A stretch of DNA of 25,121 nucleotides. Source: an uncultured Clostridia bacterium (GTDB lineage: Bacteria; Bacillota; Clostridia; TANB77; CAG-508). The notes under the pieces are model-generated. The model did no database searches and had not been told where the DNA came from. It saw nothing but the letters and a program-made list of their open reading frames with translations. Position 1 is the first letter of the stretch. Each line of letters starts with the position of its first letter. The DNA is taken from positions 1 to 25,121 of the forward strand of contig CAKPJC010000023.1 of assembly GCA_934162535.1 (NCBI GenBank), read 5' to 3'. Both the position numbers and the translations under genes were made by a program. Shown here piece after piece: positions 14,776 to 24,652 of this stretch.

Positions 14776-17700
14776 TTACCAGTTAATATTTTTCATATAT
14801 GTTATTCCAATTTCTTTTACTTTTTTACCAACTTGTTTTGCTATGTCATATGTTTGTTCTCTGTTTTTTAAACCTGTTGGTGGTGTAATTATTACTGTTA
14901 CTGAGTCATCATCTTGTTCGTGTTTTCTTTTTGTTTCTGAATCCTCTCCATTTGTTCTAATTCTAATGTTTCTACTTGGAATATAGTTACCTGGTTTATA
15001 TGTTTTTTCAACTTGTTCACCATTTGTTGTACTGTCTATTGTTCTTGCTATTTTACCATTTAATTGTACTATTTCTGCATGATTTTCATATACATGGTCT
15101 TTTGCTTGTGTTGCTAGTAATTTACTTGCATATAATGTTTCTGTATGTGATGCTCCTGGTTCAATATTTTTAAATGAATTTGTTACAAATATTGAATAAT
15201 TTCCTGCCTCCTTTTTAACTCTTTCATATACCTCATCTGAGATATTTCCTGCATTGTGTAAATCTTCTGCCGAAAGTTGTTGCCAACTTACATTTTGCGT
15301 TCCTTCTCCGACTTCACATGTCAATTCCGGATCAACATAATCTACTAGATATTCAACAGATGGTCTTATTAGTGTTGTAGGACTTTCCCCATAATAATAG
15401 TATTTTTCATTTCCTCCAAGTACACTATCATATTCATAATCTACTTCACTATTATTTGTAACTGTTATTTTGTATAGTATTTCAAGTGTTGAACCTTGTA
15501 TTAATTCAGAGTCCATTTCCATGAATACTTCTCTTTCTCTTAACATTGCATTTATATATTTAACTCTTGTATTTACTGTGTCCTTTCTTGTTGCTTCATC
15601 AATTGCTGGTCCTAGTGCTCTTACATAATCCATTCCTTCTTCATATGGACTGCCTTCTGTTAAGACTTGTCCATTTGCAAGTGTTATTCTTATTCTATCT
15701 ATTGTTTTGTCAACAACTATGTCTTCTCTTGTTCTTTCTATTATACCAAAGTTGAATTTGCTCCAATTGTGTGGGAATGAACCACCATCTGTAGAAACTG
15801 TAAATTCTTGTTCAGGGGTGTATTCTACTTGTACCTTAAATGGTAAACTGTATGCAGATACATTTGTAGGATCATTAAAGTTTTTGTTTATTAATGGTTC
15901 TATTTGTAATCTTGCATCTTCATCTAACATTCTTCCTGATTCTTCTTCTTCATTTTTACCATTTACATTTACATTTACTAATGTATTATCTTTCTTCCTA
16001 TAACTCCAATGTAAGTCATCTATATCATCAACTGCTGTTGATACATTATCAGCTAAGTTCAAATGCCATAATAAGTCTTGTTGTGTTAGACCTGTTGAAT
16101 TATCTATATTTGTTTTCATTATTGATTCTACAGGATCTTGTGTTACTATTGTTGATTTATAGTTTCTTCCATCTATTGGATATTGATTTAGTATTACTGT
16201 GGCATTTCCATCTGGGCCACAACTTCCACCATATGTGTATCTAATTATATAATTATCTACTACTATACCTGTAAAGTTATAGTTACCATTTGGATCTGTC
16301 CATGTTATTGCAGGTGTTGTTGATGGGCTTGTTCCATTAATTGTGTATAAGTCTGCAGTTTCTGTTTTTGGTCCATCATCATATACTCTTAATAATTCAA
16401 CTTTTACATTTGCAACCCCATTTTCTCCTCCATCTTTTATACCATTACCTAATCTGTCATGGTCATTTCCAACTTTTGTATCTTCAAATATGTTTCCTGA
16501 TATTTCTTTATATGAATTATCTTTTACTAACATAAATGTTGGTGCTACATCTGTATCATCTTCGTATGTGCTTGTGTCAAGTGTTCTTCCACTTGCAGAC
16601 ATTTTTGTGCTACCTGGTTGTGAGTCTACATCTATGCCAGCACATTGTCTACCAGAAACTCCATTACTACTTGCAGTTCTTCCTTGAGCACATAATGTAT
16701 TACTTCCATAGAATGTTGAATACATATATATTTCTGATACATTTTTAAATAATGCATCTTTTTTTATCAAGTCCTTAAGTGTGTCATTATTTACTTTTAA
16801 TCTTATTTCTATTACACTTGATGTTTGCCCTGGTCCGATTTTTTCATCTTTTAATTGCTGTGTATATGCTCCCTTAAATCCATTCGAGTTATAGGTGTCT
16901 CCATTTTTACTTGTCATGCTCCACCTATCATCTGCCAGAGTCATGTTTGCATCAAAATAGTTTACTATTTCTGCACCATTCATAACTAGTGTATTTGATT
17001 GGTTATTAACTTTCATTTTGTATGTTACATATACTTCTAGGTCTTCTGAGTTATTTCCATCTTTGTTTATATATGCTATATCTGATGGGTTTACAGCTCT
17101 TCTATATGTTGTTCCATCTCCAAATGCGACTTTATAGTCTGCTCCTGTACCTTCAATTCCTCTATTACCATATTTATATGTATATTGTTGACCTTTCATT
17201 ATTACATCAACTTTTGATACGTCTGATATTATTGCTATATCTGGTTGCTCTCTTTTTACTAGTCCACAGTTTATATTGTATACTTCCCATCTTACTGTTT
17301 TGCTTCCACGTTCATCACATCTATGGTGACTACCATGTTTTGAACATGATACATAATGGTGTCTTAAACATCCTGATCTTTCTCCTGTTACTAATTCAGG
17401 ATATGTTTCTAGTAATCTATATGATCTTAGTGGCGTTCTTGTATCAGCAGTTACACCAAAGTCTGTTATTCCTAGTGGCGATGTCATTTTTGATGTTGCC
17501 ATTCCATTATTTCTTCCACTTTCATATGATACTCTTGAACCATTTGGTGATATACCTCTATTACTTATTTCAGCAAATGAGTTGTCTAATGCTGCTCTTG
17601 ATGATGGATTTTCCATTGCTTTTGATTTATCTTCTGAGCCATCTGACGCATATGCAACTGTTGTATATACAAGTCCATTATATGTAAATTCTATATAAGA

Positions 17701-19497
17701 ATTGTTTATTGCATTATATTTGCTTGTATCCATCCACCATTGACAGAATGAGTAATTAATTCTAGAGTACATTGTGTATTCTCCATCTGAATTTGTAGAT
17801 GTACTTGTTAGTACACTTCCTCCAGGTGTTTTCCAAGTTACTGTTACTCCTTCTAATCCTTTTTCGTTTGAGTCTTTTCTATTATTATTATTTCCTCCTT
17901 TTCCTGTGAATATATCTTCCCATACCATTCCTGATATCTTTACATTTCCATAATTATTACCATCTTCATAGTTTTGTATTGTATATGTGTTTCTGTAGTC
18001 ATCTACTTTTGTAGTTGATATATTCCATGTTCTTCCTATATTTTTTTGATATTTACCATATGGGTTAGCAATTTCTTTTACAGTATAGCTTCCTCCTGGT
18101 AAGTTCATTATTTTTATTCCTCTATATTCGTCTTGACTTCCTGTAACAAATCTCATTGCTTCTGATTCATTTGTTGTCCACCATTCATTTTGACCTACTG
18201 AAGCATTTCCAATTTCATATGTATTTCTTTCATTTTCCTCTTCGTCTTCTAATACTAATGTAGCTGTTTTTATCCATTTTCCTGTTGAATTGTTTCTAAC
18301 TTTGAATACTACGCCACCCATTGATGAACCATCTGATCCATCTCTTTTTTCTATTAATAGCATTTCTGTTTCATCTGGTGTGTTCTCAAATGTTATGTTT
18401 AAAACTTTATTTGTCGTAAGGTCAAATGTTTTTCTTTGGTCATAGTTGCTTTGTGCCTTTTTATATCCATCTGCTGGTTCAATTTCGACTAATTCATATT
18501 CAGCCTTTACTGGAACTCCATCAACATCCAGTGTTGCAGGTAAATCGTTGAAATATAATTTTCCCCATTTATCTGTTGTATAGGTTGTTGCTGAACTTTT
18601 ATCATATGTCCATTCAAATTGATAGCTTCCATCTTCTTTTTGTGTTATGTTTTTTAAATATGTTGTTTGTCCATTGAATTTCATTTGTAGTTGGAATTTA
18701 GCTCCCATTATCGCTCTTTTATTTGATGAGTCTTGTTTTACTACTGTTACTTTTGTTGATGTATCTTCTTGTCCTCCAACTTCAACTAGCATAAGGTTTT
18801 GTGATGTTGTAGATTTTGTAGCTGCTATCCACCATATTCTTATAATTCCTGTATAACCCTGTCCATTATTAACTTTATTTACAATGTTATTATAATCTTG
18901 TTTTCCGTATACTGCGTTTCCATTAAGCTTTGTATTTTCAAAATAGCTACCAAAGTTAGTGTCTATCCAACTTTTATGATCATATAAGAAATACCACAAT
19001 ACCCTTTGAGTCTTTGAAATTCCATTTTTTATGTCTGGGCCTTCATCTGCATAGCCTCTTGAGTTTTCAAAACTTGCTAACGCTGTTGCTAATATTGAGG
19101 TTTCTTTGTTTCCACCTATAGTACTATTTCTTAGTTCACCTACAAGAGGTGTATTGTTTCCTGCATGTCCATTTTCAACATTTGAGAATTTTGCTGTTTT
19201 TCCCTTTATCTCCATATAGTATACAACTTGGTAATTTTGATCTACAGCATTGTTTTTTTGTTGTTGGGAACAATATAACATATTGTTTCCCAACGTTTTC
19301 ATATAACTATCTCCAATATATACATAATCCCCTACTGCTTTTTCTTTTTGTTGTATTATTGTGTTTAGTCCACTTTCTCCCTTGAAGTATTCTGCTTGTG
19401 ATGTATGTGTTTGATATGCACTACATACATTACTTTTTATCATTATTAAAAATATTGTTGCTAATATTATTAGCATTATTTTTTTAATTGTTTTCAT
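14776..19497 (-). CDS. Type B giant surface protein, module 1: thioester-type adhesin lacking a membrane anchor
   Basis: A 1573-residue paralogue of the protein at 5016-9323. It has a signal peptide (hydrophobic about 7-20) and a candidate thioester domain with YC at Cys76 and TQRVLW at Gln164. Two SpaA/Cna-B-type domains follow, where the paralogue has one. In the first (about 248-374), Lys254, Glu338 and Asn372 are likely isopeptide residues. In the second (about 378-511) they are Lys384, Glu475 and Asn509. SdrD-B-like domains start near 521 and 998, and a Cys/His cluster spans 710-744. The C-terminus reaches TPPTG, but the hydrophobic helix and basic tail are missing. The chain instead ends in about 35 basic, polar residues (…YMKNINW), and no other frame at this place encodes a helix. 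It may be released, or held by other contacts. Start: the ATG overlaps the stop of the upstream gene (ATGA), and GGGGGGTG (19505-19512) is 7 nt away, so translational coupling is likely. Confidence 0.88.
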   Translation of the reverse strand: MKTIKKIMLIILATIFLIMIKSNVCSAYQTHTSQAEYFKGESGLNTIIQQKEKAVGDYVYIGDSYMKTLGNNMLYCSQQQKNNAVDQNYQVVYYMEIKGKTAKFSNVENGHAGNNTPLVGELRNSTIGGNKETSILATALASFENSRGYADEGPDIKNGISKTQRVLWYFLYDHKSWIDTNFGSYFENTKLNGNAVYGKQDYNNIVNKVNNGQGYTGIIRIWWIAATKSTTSQNLMLVEVGGQEDTSTKVTVVKQDSSNKRAIMGAKFQLQMKFNGQTTYLKNITQKEDGSYQFEWTYDKSSATTYTTDKWGKLYFNDLPATLDVDGVPVKAEYELVEIEPADGYKKAQSNYDQRKTFDLTTNKVLNITFENTPDETEMLLIEKRDGSDGSSMGGVVFKVRNNSTGKWIKTATLVLEDEEENERNTYEIGNASVGQNEWWTTNESEAMRFVTGSQDEYRGIKIMNLPGGSYTVKEIANPYGKYQKNIGRTWNISTTKVDDYRNTYTIQNYEDGNNYGNVKISGMVWEDIFTGKGGNNNNRKDSNEKGLEGVTVTWKTPGGSVLTSTSTNSDGEYTMYSRINYSFCQWWMDTSKYNAINNSYIEFTYNGLVYTTVAYASDGSEDKSKAMENPSSRAALDNSFAEISNRGISPNGSRVSYESGRNNGMATSKMTSPLGITDFGVTADTRTPLRSYRLLETYPELVTGERSGCLRHHYVSCSKHGSHHRCDERGSKTVRWEVYNINCGLVKREQPDIAIISDVSKVDVIMKGQQYTYKYGNRGIEGTGADYKVAFGDGTTYRRAVNPSDIAYINKDGNNSEDLEVYVTYKMKVNNQSNTLVMNGAEIVNYFDANMTLADDRWSMTSKNGDTYNSNGFKGAYTQQLKDEKIGPGQTSSVIEIRLKVNNDTLKDLIKKDALFKNVSEIYMYSTFYGSNTLCAQGRTASSNGVSGRQCAGIDVDSQPGSTKMSASGRTLDTSTYEDDTDVAPTFMLVKDNSYKEISGNIFEDTKVGNDHDRLGNGIKDGGENGVANVKVELLRVYDDGPKTETADLYTINGTSPSTTPAITWTDPNGNYNFTGIVVDNYIIRYTYGGSCGPDGNATVILNQYPIDGRNYKSTIVTQDPVESIMKTNIDNSTGLTQQDLLWHLNLADNVSTAVDDIDDLHWSYRKKDNTLVNVNVNGKNEEEESGRMLDEDARLQIEPLINKNFNDPTNVSAYSLPFKVQVEYTPEQEFTVSTDGGSFPHNWSKFNFGIIERTREDIVVDKTIDRIRITLANGQVLTEGSPYEEGMDYVRALGPAIDEATRKDTVNTRVKYINAMLREREVFMEMDSELIQGSTLEILYKITVTNNSEVDYEYDSVLGGNEKYYYYGESPTTLIRPSVEYLVDYVDPELTCEVGEGTQNVSWQQLSAEDLHNAGNISDEVYERVKKEAGNYSIFVTNSFKNIEPGASHTETLYASKLLATQAKDHVYENHAEIVQLNGKIARTIDSTTNGEQVEKTYKPGNYIPSRNIRIRTNGEDSETKRKHEQDDDSVTVIITPPTGLKNREQTYDIAKQVGKKVKEIGITYMKNINW

Positions 19498-22400
19498 CTT
19501 TTGTCACCCCCCTGTAGCTTTATCATCTTTTTTCCTAATACTAAATATATTGCTAAGCATATTAATCCTATATTTATTGTCATTAAGATTGTGTATAGTA
19601 TAGTTTTCATACCTGTGCTTATTCCTATGATTACATCTGCTGCTCCCATATCATCTTCATCATTTGCTTGATTATTTACTGTTGAATCTGTGTCTAGTTT
19701 TCCTAGCTCGTTGTAGCATTCTGCAATCTCAGCTCTATTATTTATTAGTCCAACATTACTTGTTGTCATTGTTTTTGTTAGTATTAATTTTATTTCTTTT
19801 GTTTCTCCTGGTTCTATTTTTGTATTTGCTAGTGTTTTAGTATATAAGTCTTGTCCAGATAAGTACCATTCTGAGTTTAATTCAGAACTAAATGATAATC
19901 CACTTGGTAGGTAATCTCTTAGACTTGTTACATAGCCTGCTATTTCTCCTGTGTTTCTTACTTTTATTGTGTATTCTAATACAACAACTGAACCTTCAAT
20001 TTGTTTTGAATGTATCTCTATTTTCTTTAGCGTTTCTTCATCTTTGCATTCATATGTTTTTGTTCCTTTTGAATTTTGTACTATTACTTTGCTTATATAT
20101 TTTCCTAACTCTAAGTCATATTTTAGATTTGCTTTTAATCCTATGTTTATATTTGATACATTTTCTTTTAGATTTATTGTATCTGTTACTGCATTTCCTA
20201 TTATTTTTCCATCATTTGTAACAACTTGTTTTGCAATTGCATTTGAGTTTTGGCTTTCTGGTACTCCTTCTTTCATATATGTTGTCATTTCATATTTTGT
20301 TGTGTCATATTCAAATACAACAATGTATTCTTTTTGCTCTAAATTATCAAAAATATATCTTCCTTCTTCATTTGTTTTTGTTTCTGCTTTTATTTCTCCT
20401 GTTTCTTTTTCAATTAATCTTACTACTATTCCTGGTATTACTTTATCTTCTGTATCTTTTTGTCCGTTTCTATTTTCATCAAGCCATGCTATTCCACTTA
20501 TTATGCTTCCTGTTTCTTCTTGCTCAGATGCTTTTCTTAAAATATGAGTTACTTCTGTTGATGTGCCTTTTATTTCCCCATCAATTTTTATTTGTGCTGT
20601 ATTTCTTATTGTTTTTGTATCATATTCTCCTTCTGGTTGTTTTACTTTTGTTGTTATTTCTACATCTGTTGTTTTTCCTGAATCCACAACAAATGAATAT
20701 TCCATATTATTGGCTATTTCTTCTACAAAGTTTTGTGCTTTATCATCTATTGTTTGTGCTATTACTTCTCCATTCTCTTTTATCTCTTGAACTTCTAATT
20801 CCTCTGGAATATTATCAACTAAAGTAATAGGATATTGCATTTCTGATGTGTTTTTTATTGATATATTGTATATTATTTTATCTCCAACTTTTACATATTC
20901 TCCATCATTCACTGAGGCTAATGATATCTCCCCTTTTGGTGCATATGTTTTTTGACTGTTTAGATTAGATCTATATACATTTCCATTTTCTTCTGTTAAT
21001 TTTGCATAAATAGTTGTTTCATTTTCTTGTTCTACTGTTGCAGTTATACGGAATGCAACTATTTCGTTTGCAGGTATTGTTTCTATTTTTATTTTTTCTT
21101 CTTCTGTTCTTTGGTCTTGACCTGATACACAGTTCATGTATTTTAGTTTTAGCCCTTTCATTGACACTTCTAAGTCTGCATTGTTTATATCTGTTTCTGA
21201 TAAGTTTTCAATATATACTAGATATTCTTCATCATATCCAACTTCAGGTCTATCTTCATCTGTTCCTAATGGTTTTAGTGTTACTCTTATTTTAGATGCT
21301 TCTAATACATTTTTATATTCTTGTCCATCTACAGTGTATTCTTCACATTGTATTGAGCCTTTATTTATTATTTCTTGCCCATCTGTTATGTTCATGTTTA
21401 CTCTTACGTCATATTCTATTGTAGCTTCTTGATTAGCTTCAAAGTTTTCTATGTCTTTTGAAACTGTTTTTTGTTCAGTGTTTTCCACAAAATATGAGTA
21501 TCCTGTGTACATTGTGTCTTGTTCTGGTGTAACAAGTACTGTTCCTTCTGGAACAAGTGCACTTATTTTTGCATTTTTTAGTTTTCTTTGTCCTATATTT
21601 TTTACAGTAACTTTATATTTTATTACTTCTCCTGCTTTTATTTTTTCTCCTTCTGTTATTTTTTCGTTACCAACTGTTGCTTCTATTTTCGTGTCAATTT
21701 TTATATCGTCCTTTTTTACTCCTCCTTCTGTCGTTATTCCTACAAGTGCTGATTCAACTGTTTGTGTGCTTCCTTGTTCGTCATATATTACTTTATATCC
21801 TGCATATGATATTAAATCATAATCAACTGTTGTAGGTATTTTACTTGTGTATCCTGTTATAAAGTTTGCTCCTGATTCCATTGTTCCTAAGTTTATTAAG
21901 TATGATTTTGCTGTTGCAATTTTTGTTGCATCTTGTGTCCAGCCATTTGATATGTTTGTTAAATCTTCTGTTACATTTATTTTATCGCTATAATATACTT
22001 CTGCATTTCCTGCATTTATTGCTTGTACAACTGTTGTGTCTAGTGTATTAGTTATTGTTTCATTTTCTCTTTGCATTTCTCCTGTTGTTGGGAAGTTTCC
22101 TAATATTTTTACACCATTTATATTATTTCCTGTGTTATTTACAACTGTTATTTGATATTCTGTATTTGTTCCTCCTGCTGTTTCTTTGTTTATATTTACG
22201 ACTTGTTTGTCTTGGCTAATCCCTGCAATTGAAGTTATATTATATGTTTTCAAATCATTCATTGCTATTATTCCACTTGGTGCTGTTATTCCTATTGTTT
22301 TTTCTTCTATTCCATTTTCTATGTATTGAATTGCATTTTCATTTGTATATGTCATTGTGAACTTTTCTGTTTTGCTTGGTGTTGTTTGTTCTAATTCTAT

Positions 22401-24314
22401 ATTTAGATTTATTTGTAAATATAATTGTGATGCTTCTGTTCCTGCATATGATGTTTGCTCTCCTTCAAGCTCTATTTCTATTGTTTTATTTTCTTCGTTG
22501 TATATTGATTTTTTTACTGTAAATTCATCTGCATATAGTTTTTCTACATTTACAAGGTTCACGTTTTTTACCTCTGCTGGTAATTGTATTTTTATTGTTG
22601 GGTTTTTGTATAAGTCATATTGTGTTCCATATGTTAATAATTTTACTCCTAATATTATTTCATTGTTTGCTGTCATTGTTGATAAGTTTGCTTTGTTTGT
22701 TGTTAGTTCTGCTTTTGTACATGTTTCTTGTAAGCCTTTTGTTAGTTCACATTGAACATTTGATATTTCTTGATTCTCCATTAGACCTATTATTACATTT
22801 CTTGTTTTTATTCCTGTTATTTCTTTTATTTGGTCTACTGTATTTTCGTCTCCTATTATTACTTTTTCATGTCTTATTTCTAGTGAACCCTCTTTTACTG
22901 GTTTTGTTGTTGTTATTTCTATTTCACCAACTGTTTTATCATATTTTGCAACTATATCTCCATTTTCGTCTGCTGTTGTGTCTTTGTTTATAGTTGTTGT
23001 TCTGTCATCTCCATATTTTATTTGTATTGTTCCTTCTTCTCCAAGGAAGTCTAGCATTTGTTGTTTGTTTATTCTTGTGTATTTGTAACTTACATTAAGT
23101 CCTATGTCTTCTGTTGATGTTACATATTTATCTTTTTGTTCATTTATTTTTAATGAGTCTATAACATCTTTTTCTGTTACTATTAGTTTTGTTGTTGTAT
23201 TATATGGTATTTCTTTTTTGTTTTCTGTTCTTGCATTTGCATATATTTGTCCTTTATACATTACACCTTGTGTATTTTTTATTTTGCTTATTGCTATTTT
23301 ACTTTTTTCTTCATTGCTTAGTCCTATTTCTATTTCTTTTGATAGTTTGTTTTCATTGTTGTATAGTTCTGTTTCTATTGTTGCTTTTAATTCTGTCCCA
23401 CTTATATCTGTTGTTTCTTTATATATGTATGTTATTACATATTCGTCATATGAAGATTTTTTCCATGAAATGTTTTCTCCAACATTTTCTACTATCATTT
23501 TTACTTCTGTAGATGTTTTGTCCCATTCTTGTGCTTTTGTTGTTTCTTCCCCATTTGTTGCTTTTGTTCCTAGTTGGGTTATTTTTAATGCTTCTAAGTC
23601 TGCTTTGTTTTGTTCTGGAACCATTGCTGTTACTGTTGATGCCTTTACAGGATAGTTATTGTCTGTTATTCTTGATTTTGCTGTTATTTGTATTACTCTT
23701 TTGTTTTCTCCATTTATTTTGTATATTTTGTTTGCAATTACTTCACTATATACTTCTAGATCTGTATCTTGTTCTGCTGTTATTTTTAAATTAACTGTTT
23801 TTTCTGCACTGATGTCTTTTCCTTTGTATGTTGTTTCCATGTATGTTCCTGTTAATTTAATTTTGGATTCCATTATTAGTTGGGCTTCTTTTATTGTTTC
23901 TGAGTTTATTGGTGTTATTCCTATCTCTATTTCAATCTTTTCTCCAGCATTTATTTGGTTTAATGTAACTTTATTTCCTTCTATTTTTGATATTTTGTTT
24001 CCTTTTATTGTATTGTTAAATGTAAAGTTACCTTCTACTAGCTCTATTGCTCCATTGAAATATCCTTCGTTTTTTACTGTAATCTCAGCATATAGTTTTA
24101 GATTTTTTTGGCTTGCAGTTGTCTCTATTGTTTCTACTCTTTCTCCTGCTTCGGTTTTAAAGTATGTTGAAAATTCTATGTTTGCATTGTTTGTTTCTAC
24201 ATTTTGTTCTACTGCATAGCTTATTAGGCTTGTTCCTAGTGCGAAAAAGTCTGACATTATTAGCGTTATTATTGCGATTACAGCTAACATTTTACTCAAA
24301 AATTTTTTTCCCAT
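19494..24314 (-). CDS. Type A giant surface protein, module 1: DUF11-like repeats, SdrD-B domain, C-terminal membrane helix
   Basis: A 1606-residue paralogue of the protein at 9340-14448, with the same order of parts. It has a signal peptide (hydrophobic about 9-28, likely cleavage near ISYAVE) and an N-terminal beta-rich region beginning IEFSTYFK. Shared blocks include YGTQYDLYKNPT and ILGNFPTTGE. DUF11-like segments occupy the middle, and an SdrD-B-like domain (GIAWLDENRNGQKD) starts near 1275. A DUF11-like region precedes IIGISTG, a hydrophobic helix (about 1570-1592) and a basic tail LGKKMIKLQGGDKR. It lacks the repeat insert of its paralogue. Start: GGAGGA (24321-24326) lies 6 nt before ATG and a promoter is at 24355-24383. 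It is the first gene of its operon and its stop overlaps the next start. Surface exposure is well supported. Its role as stalk, polymer subunit or partner of the type B protein is inference. Confidence 0.85.
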   Translation of the reverse strand: MGKKFLSKMLAVIAIITLIMSDFFALGTSLISYAVEQNVETNNANIEFSTYFKTEAGERVETIETTASQKNLKLYAEITVKNEGYFNGAIELVEGNFTFNNTIKGNKISKIEGNKVTLNQINAGEKIEIEIGITPINSETIKEAQLIMESKIKLTGTYMETTYKGKDISAEKTVNLKITAEQDTDLEVYSEVIANKIYKINGENKRVIQITAKSRITDNNYPVKASTVTAMVPEQNKADLEALKITQLGTKATNGEETTKAQEWDKTSTEVKMIVENVGENISWKKSSYDEYVITYIYKETTDISGTELKATIETELYNNENKLSKEIEIGLSNEEKSKIAISKIKNTQGVMYKGQIYANARTENKKEIPYNTTTKLIVTEKDVIDSLKINEQKDKYVTSTEDIGLNVSYKYTRINKQQMLDFLGEEGTIQIKYGDDRTTTINKDTTADENGDIVAKYDKTVGEIEITTTKPVKEGSLEIRHEKVIIGDENTVDQIKEITGIKTRNVIIGLMENQEISNVQCELTKGLQETCTKAELTTNKANLSTMTANNEIILGVKLLTYGTQYDLYKNPTIKIQLPAEVKNVNLVNVEKLYADEFTVKKSIYNEENKTIEIELEGEQTSYAGTEASQLYLQINLNIELEQTTPSKTEKFTMTYTNENAIQYIENGIEEKTIGITAPSGIIAMNDLKTYNITSIAGISQDKQVVNINKETAGGTNTEYQITVVNNTGNNINGVKILGNFPTTGEMQRENETITNTLDTTVVQAINAGNAEVYYSDKINVTEDLTNISNGWTQDATKIATAKSYLINLGTMESGANFITGYTSKIPTTVDYDLISYAGYKVIYDEQGSTQTVESALVGITTEGGVKKDDIKIDTKIEATVGNEKITEGEKIKAGEVIKYKVTVKNIGQRKLKNAKISALVPEGTVLVTPEQDTMYTGYSYFVENTEQKTVSKDIENFEANQEATIEYDVRVNMNITDGQEIINKGSIQCEEYTVDGQEYKNVLEASKIRVTLKPLGTDEDRPEVGYDEEYLVYIENLSETDINNADLEVSMKGLKLKYMNCVSGQDQRTEEEKIKIETIPANEIVAFRITATVEQENETTIYAKLTEENGNVYRSNLNSQKTYAPKGEISLASVNDGEYVKVGDKIIYNISIKNTSEMQYPITLVDNIPEELEVQEIKENGEVIAQTIDDKAQNFVEEIANNMEYSFVVDSGKTTDVEITTKVKQPEGEYDTKTIRNTAQIKIDGEIKGTSTEVTHILRKASEQEETGSIISGIAWLDENRNGQKDTEDKVIPGIVVRLIEKETGEIKAETKTNEEGRYIFDNLEQKEYIVVFEYDTTKYEMTTYMKEGVPESQNSNAIAKQVVTNDGKIIGNAVTDTINLKENVSNINIGLKANLKYDLELGKYISKVIVQNSKGTKTYECKDEETLKKIEIHSKQIEGSVVVLEYTIKVRNTGEIAGYVTSLRDYLPSGLSFSSELNSEWYLSGQDLYTKTLANTKIEPGETKEIKLILTKTMTTSNVGLINNRAEIAECYNELGKLDTDSTVNNQANDEDDMGAADVIIGISTGMKTILYTILMTINIGLICLAIYLVLGKKMIKLQGGDKR

Positions 24315-24354
24315 TTTTCTTCCTCCGTTTTTTGTCTTTTTAGACTTTATTACA

Positions 24355-24383
24355 TATATAGTTTTACATTTTTTGTTTTACAA
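24355..24383 (-). promoter_or_regulatory. Promoter of module 1
   Basis: Minus strand: TTGTAA (24378-24383), a 17-nt spacer and TATATA (24355-24360). A TTGACT (24383-24388) overlaps the upstream edge but gives a spacer of 22 nt, which is too long. The leader is about 34 nt and includes a small GTCT-AAAA-AGAC hairpin (24334-24345) just before the ribosome-binding site. Confidence 0.45.
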
Positions 24384-24388
24384 GTCAA

Positions 24389-24600
24389 GTCTCACACCCT
24401 TGTGTTACAGGGCTCTAAGGGATTTTTATATTTTGCACCTATGCTTTTTGCCTTACGGAACTGGGTTTCATGTTTTTTCTTTTTTTCTTTTATTACATTT
24501 ATTTATCATTTTGTTTACATTTTTTTTACTTTTGTTGTTGTTTTTCGTCTATTTATAGGGATACTTGGCTTTTCGTTGACTTTTTTGTTATGTTTGTTTT
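24389..24600. other. Gene-free stretch upstream of module 1 with a GC-richer patch
   Basis: No supported gene lies between the module 1 promoter and the terminator at 24605-24652. Bases about 24390-24475 are noticeably richer in G and C than their surroundings. CCCT(T) at 24397-24401 can pair with either AGGG at 24409-24412 or AAGGG at 24417-24421, so two alternative hairpins are possible. The rest is T-rich on the plus strand and shows no recognisable motif. I looked for common riboswitch cores and saw none. Confidence 0.3.
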
Positions 24601-24604
24601 TCTC

Positions 24605-24652
24605 ACAAAAAAAGATAGTATTTTGTCTTTGGTTTGACTTTACTATCTTTTT
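24605..24652 (-). terminator. Terminator of the SUMF1-like gene
   Basis: Minus strand: AAAAAGATAGTA (24641-24652) pairs perfectly with TACTATCTTTTT (24609-24620). A short inner GTC/GAC pairing and a terminal T-run follow. It lies about 45-65 nt after the two possible stop codons of the gene to its right. Confidence 0.8.

Noticed and set aside
5016..24314. CRISPR array or short phased repeats
   Set aside because: Repeats seen are coding and of irregular spacing; no short direct repeats with unique spacers occur.
24389..24600. Riboswitch (for example cyclic di-GMP) ahead of module 1
   Set aside because: The region is mostly upstream of the predicted promoter rather than in the leader, and I saw no conserved GEMM or other riboswitch core.
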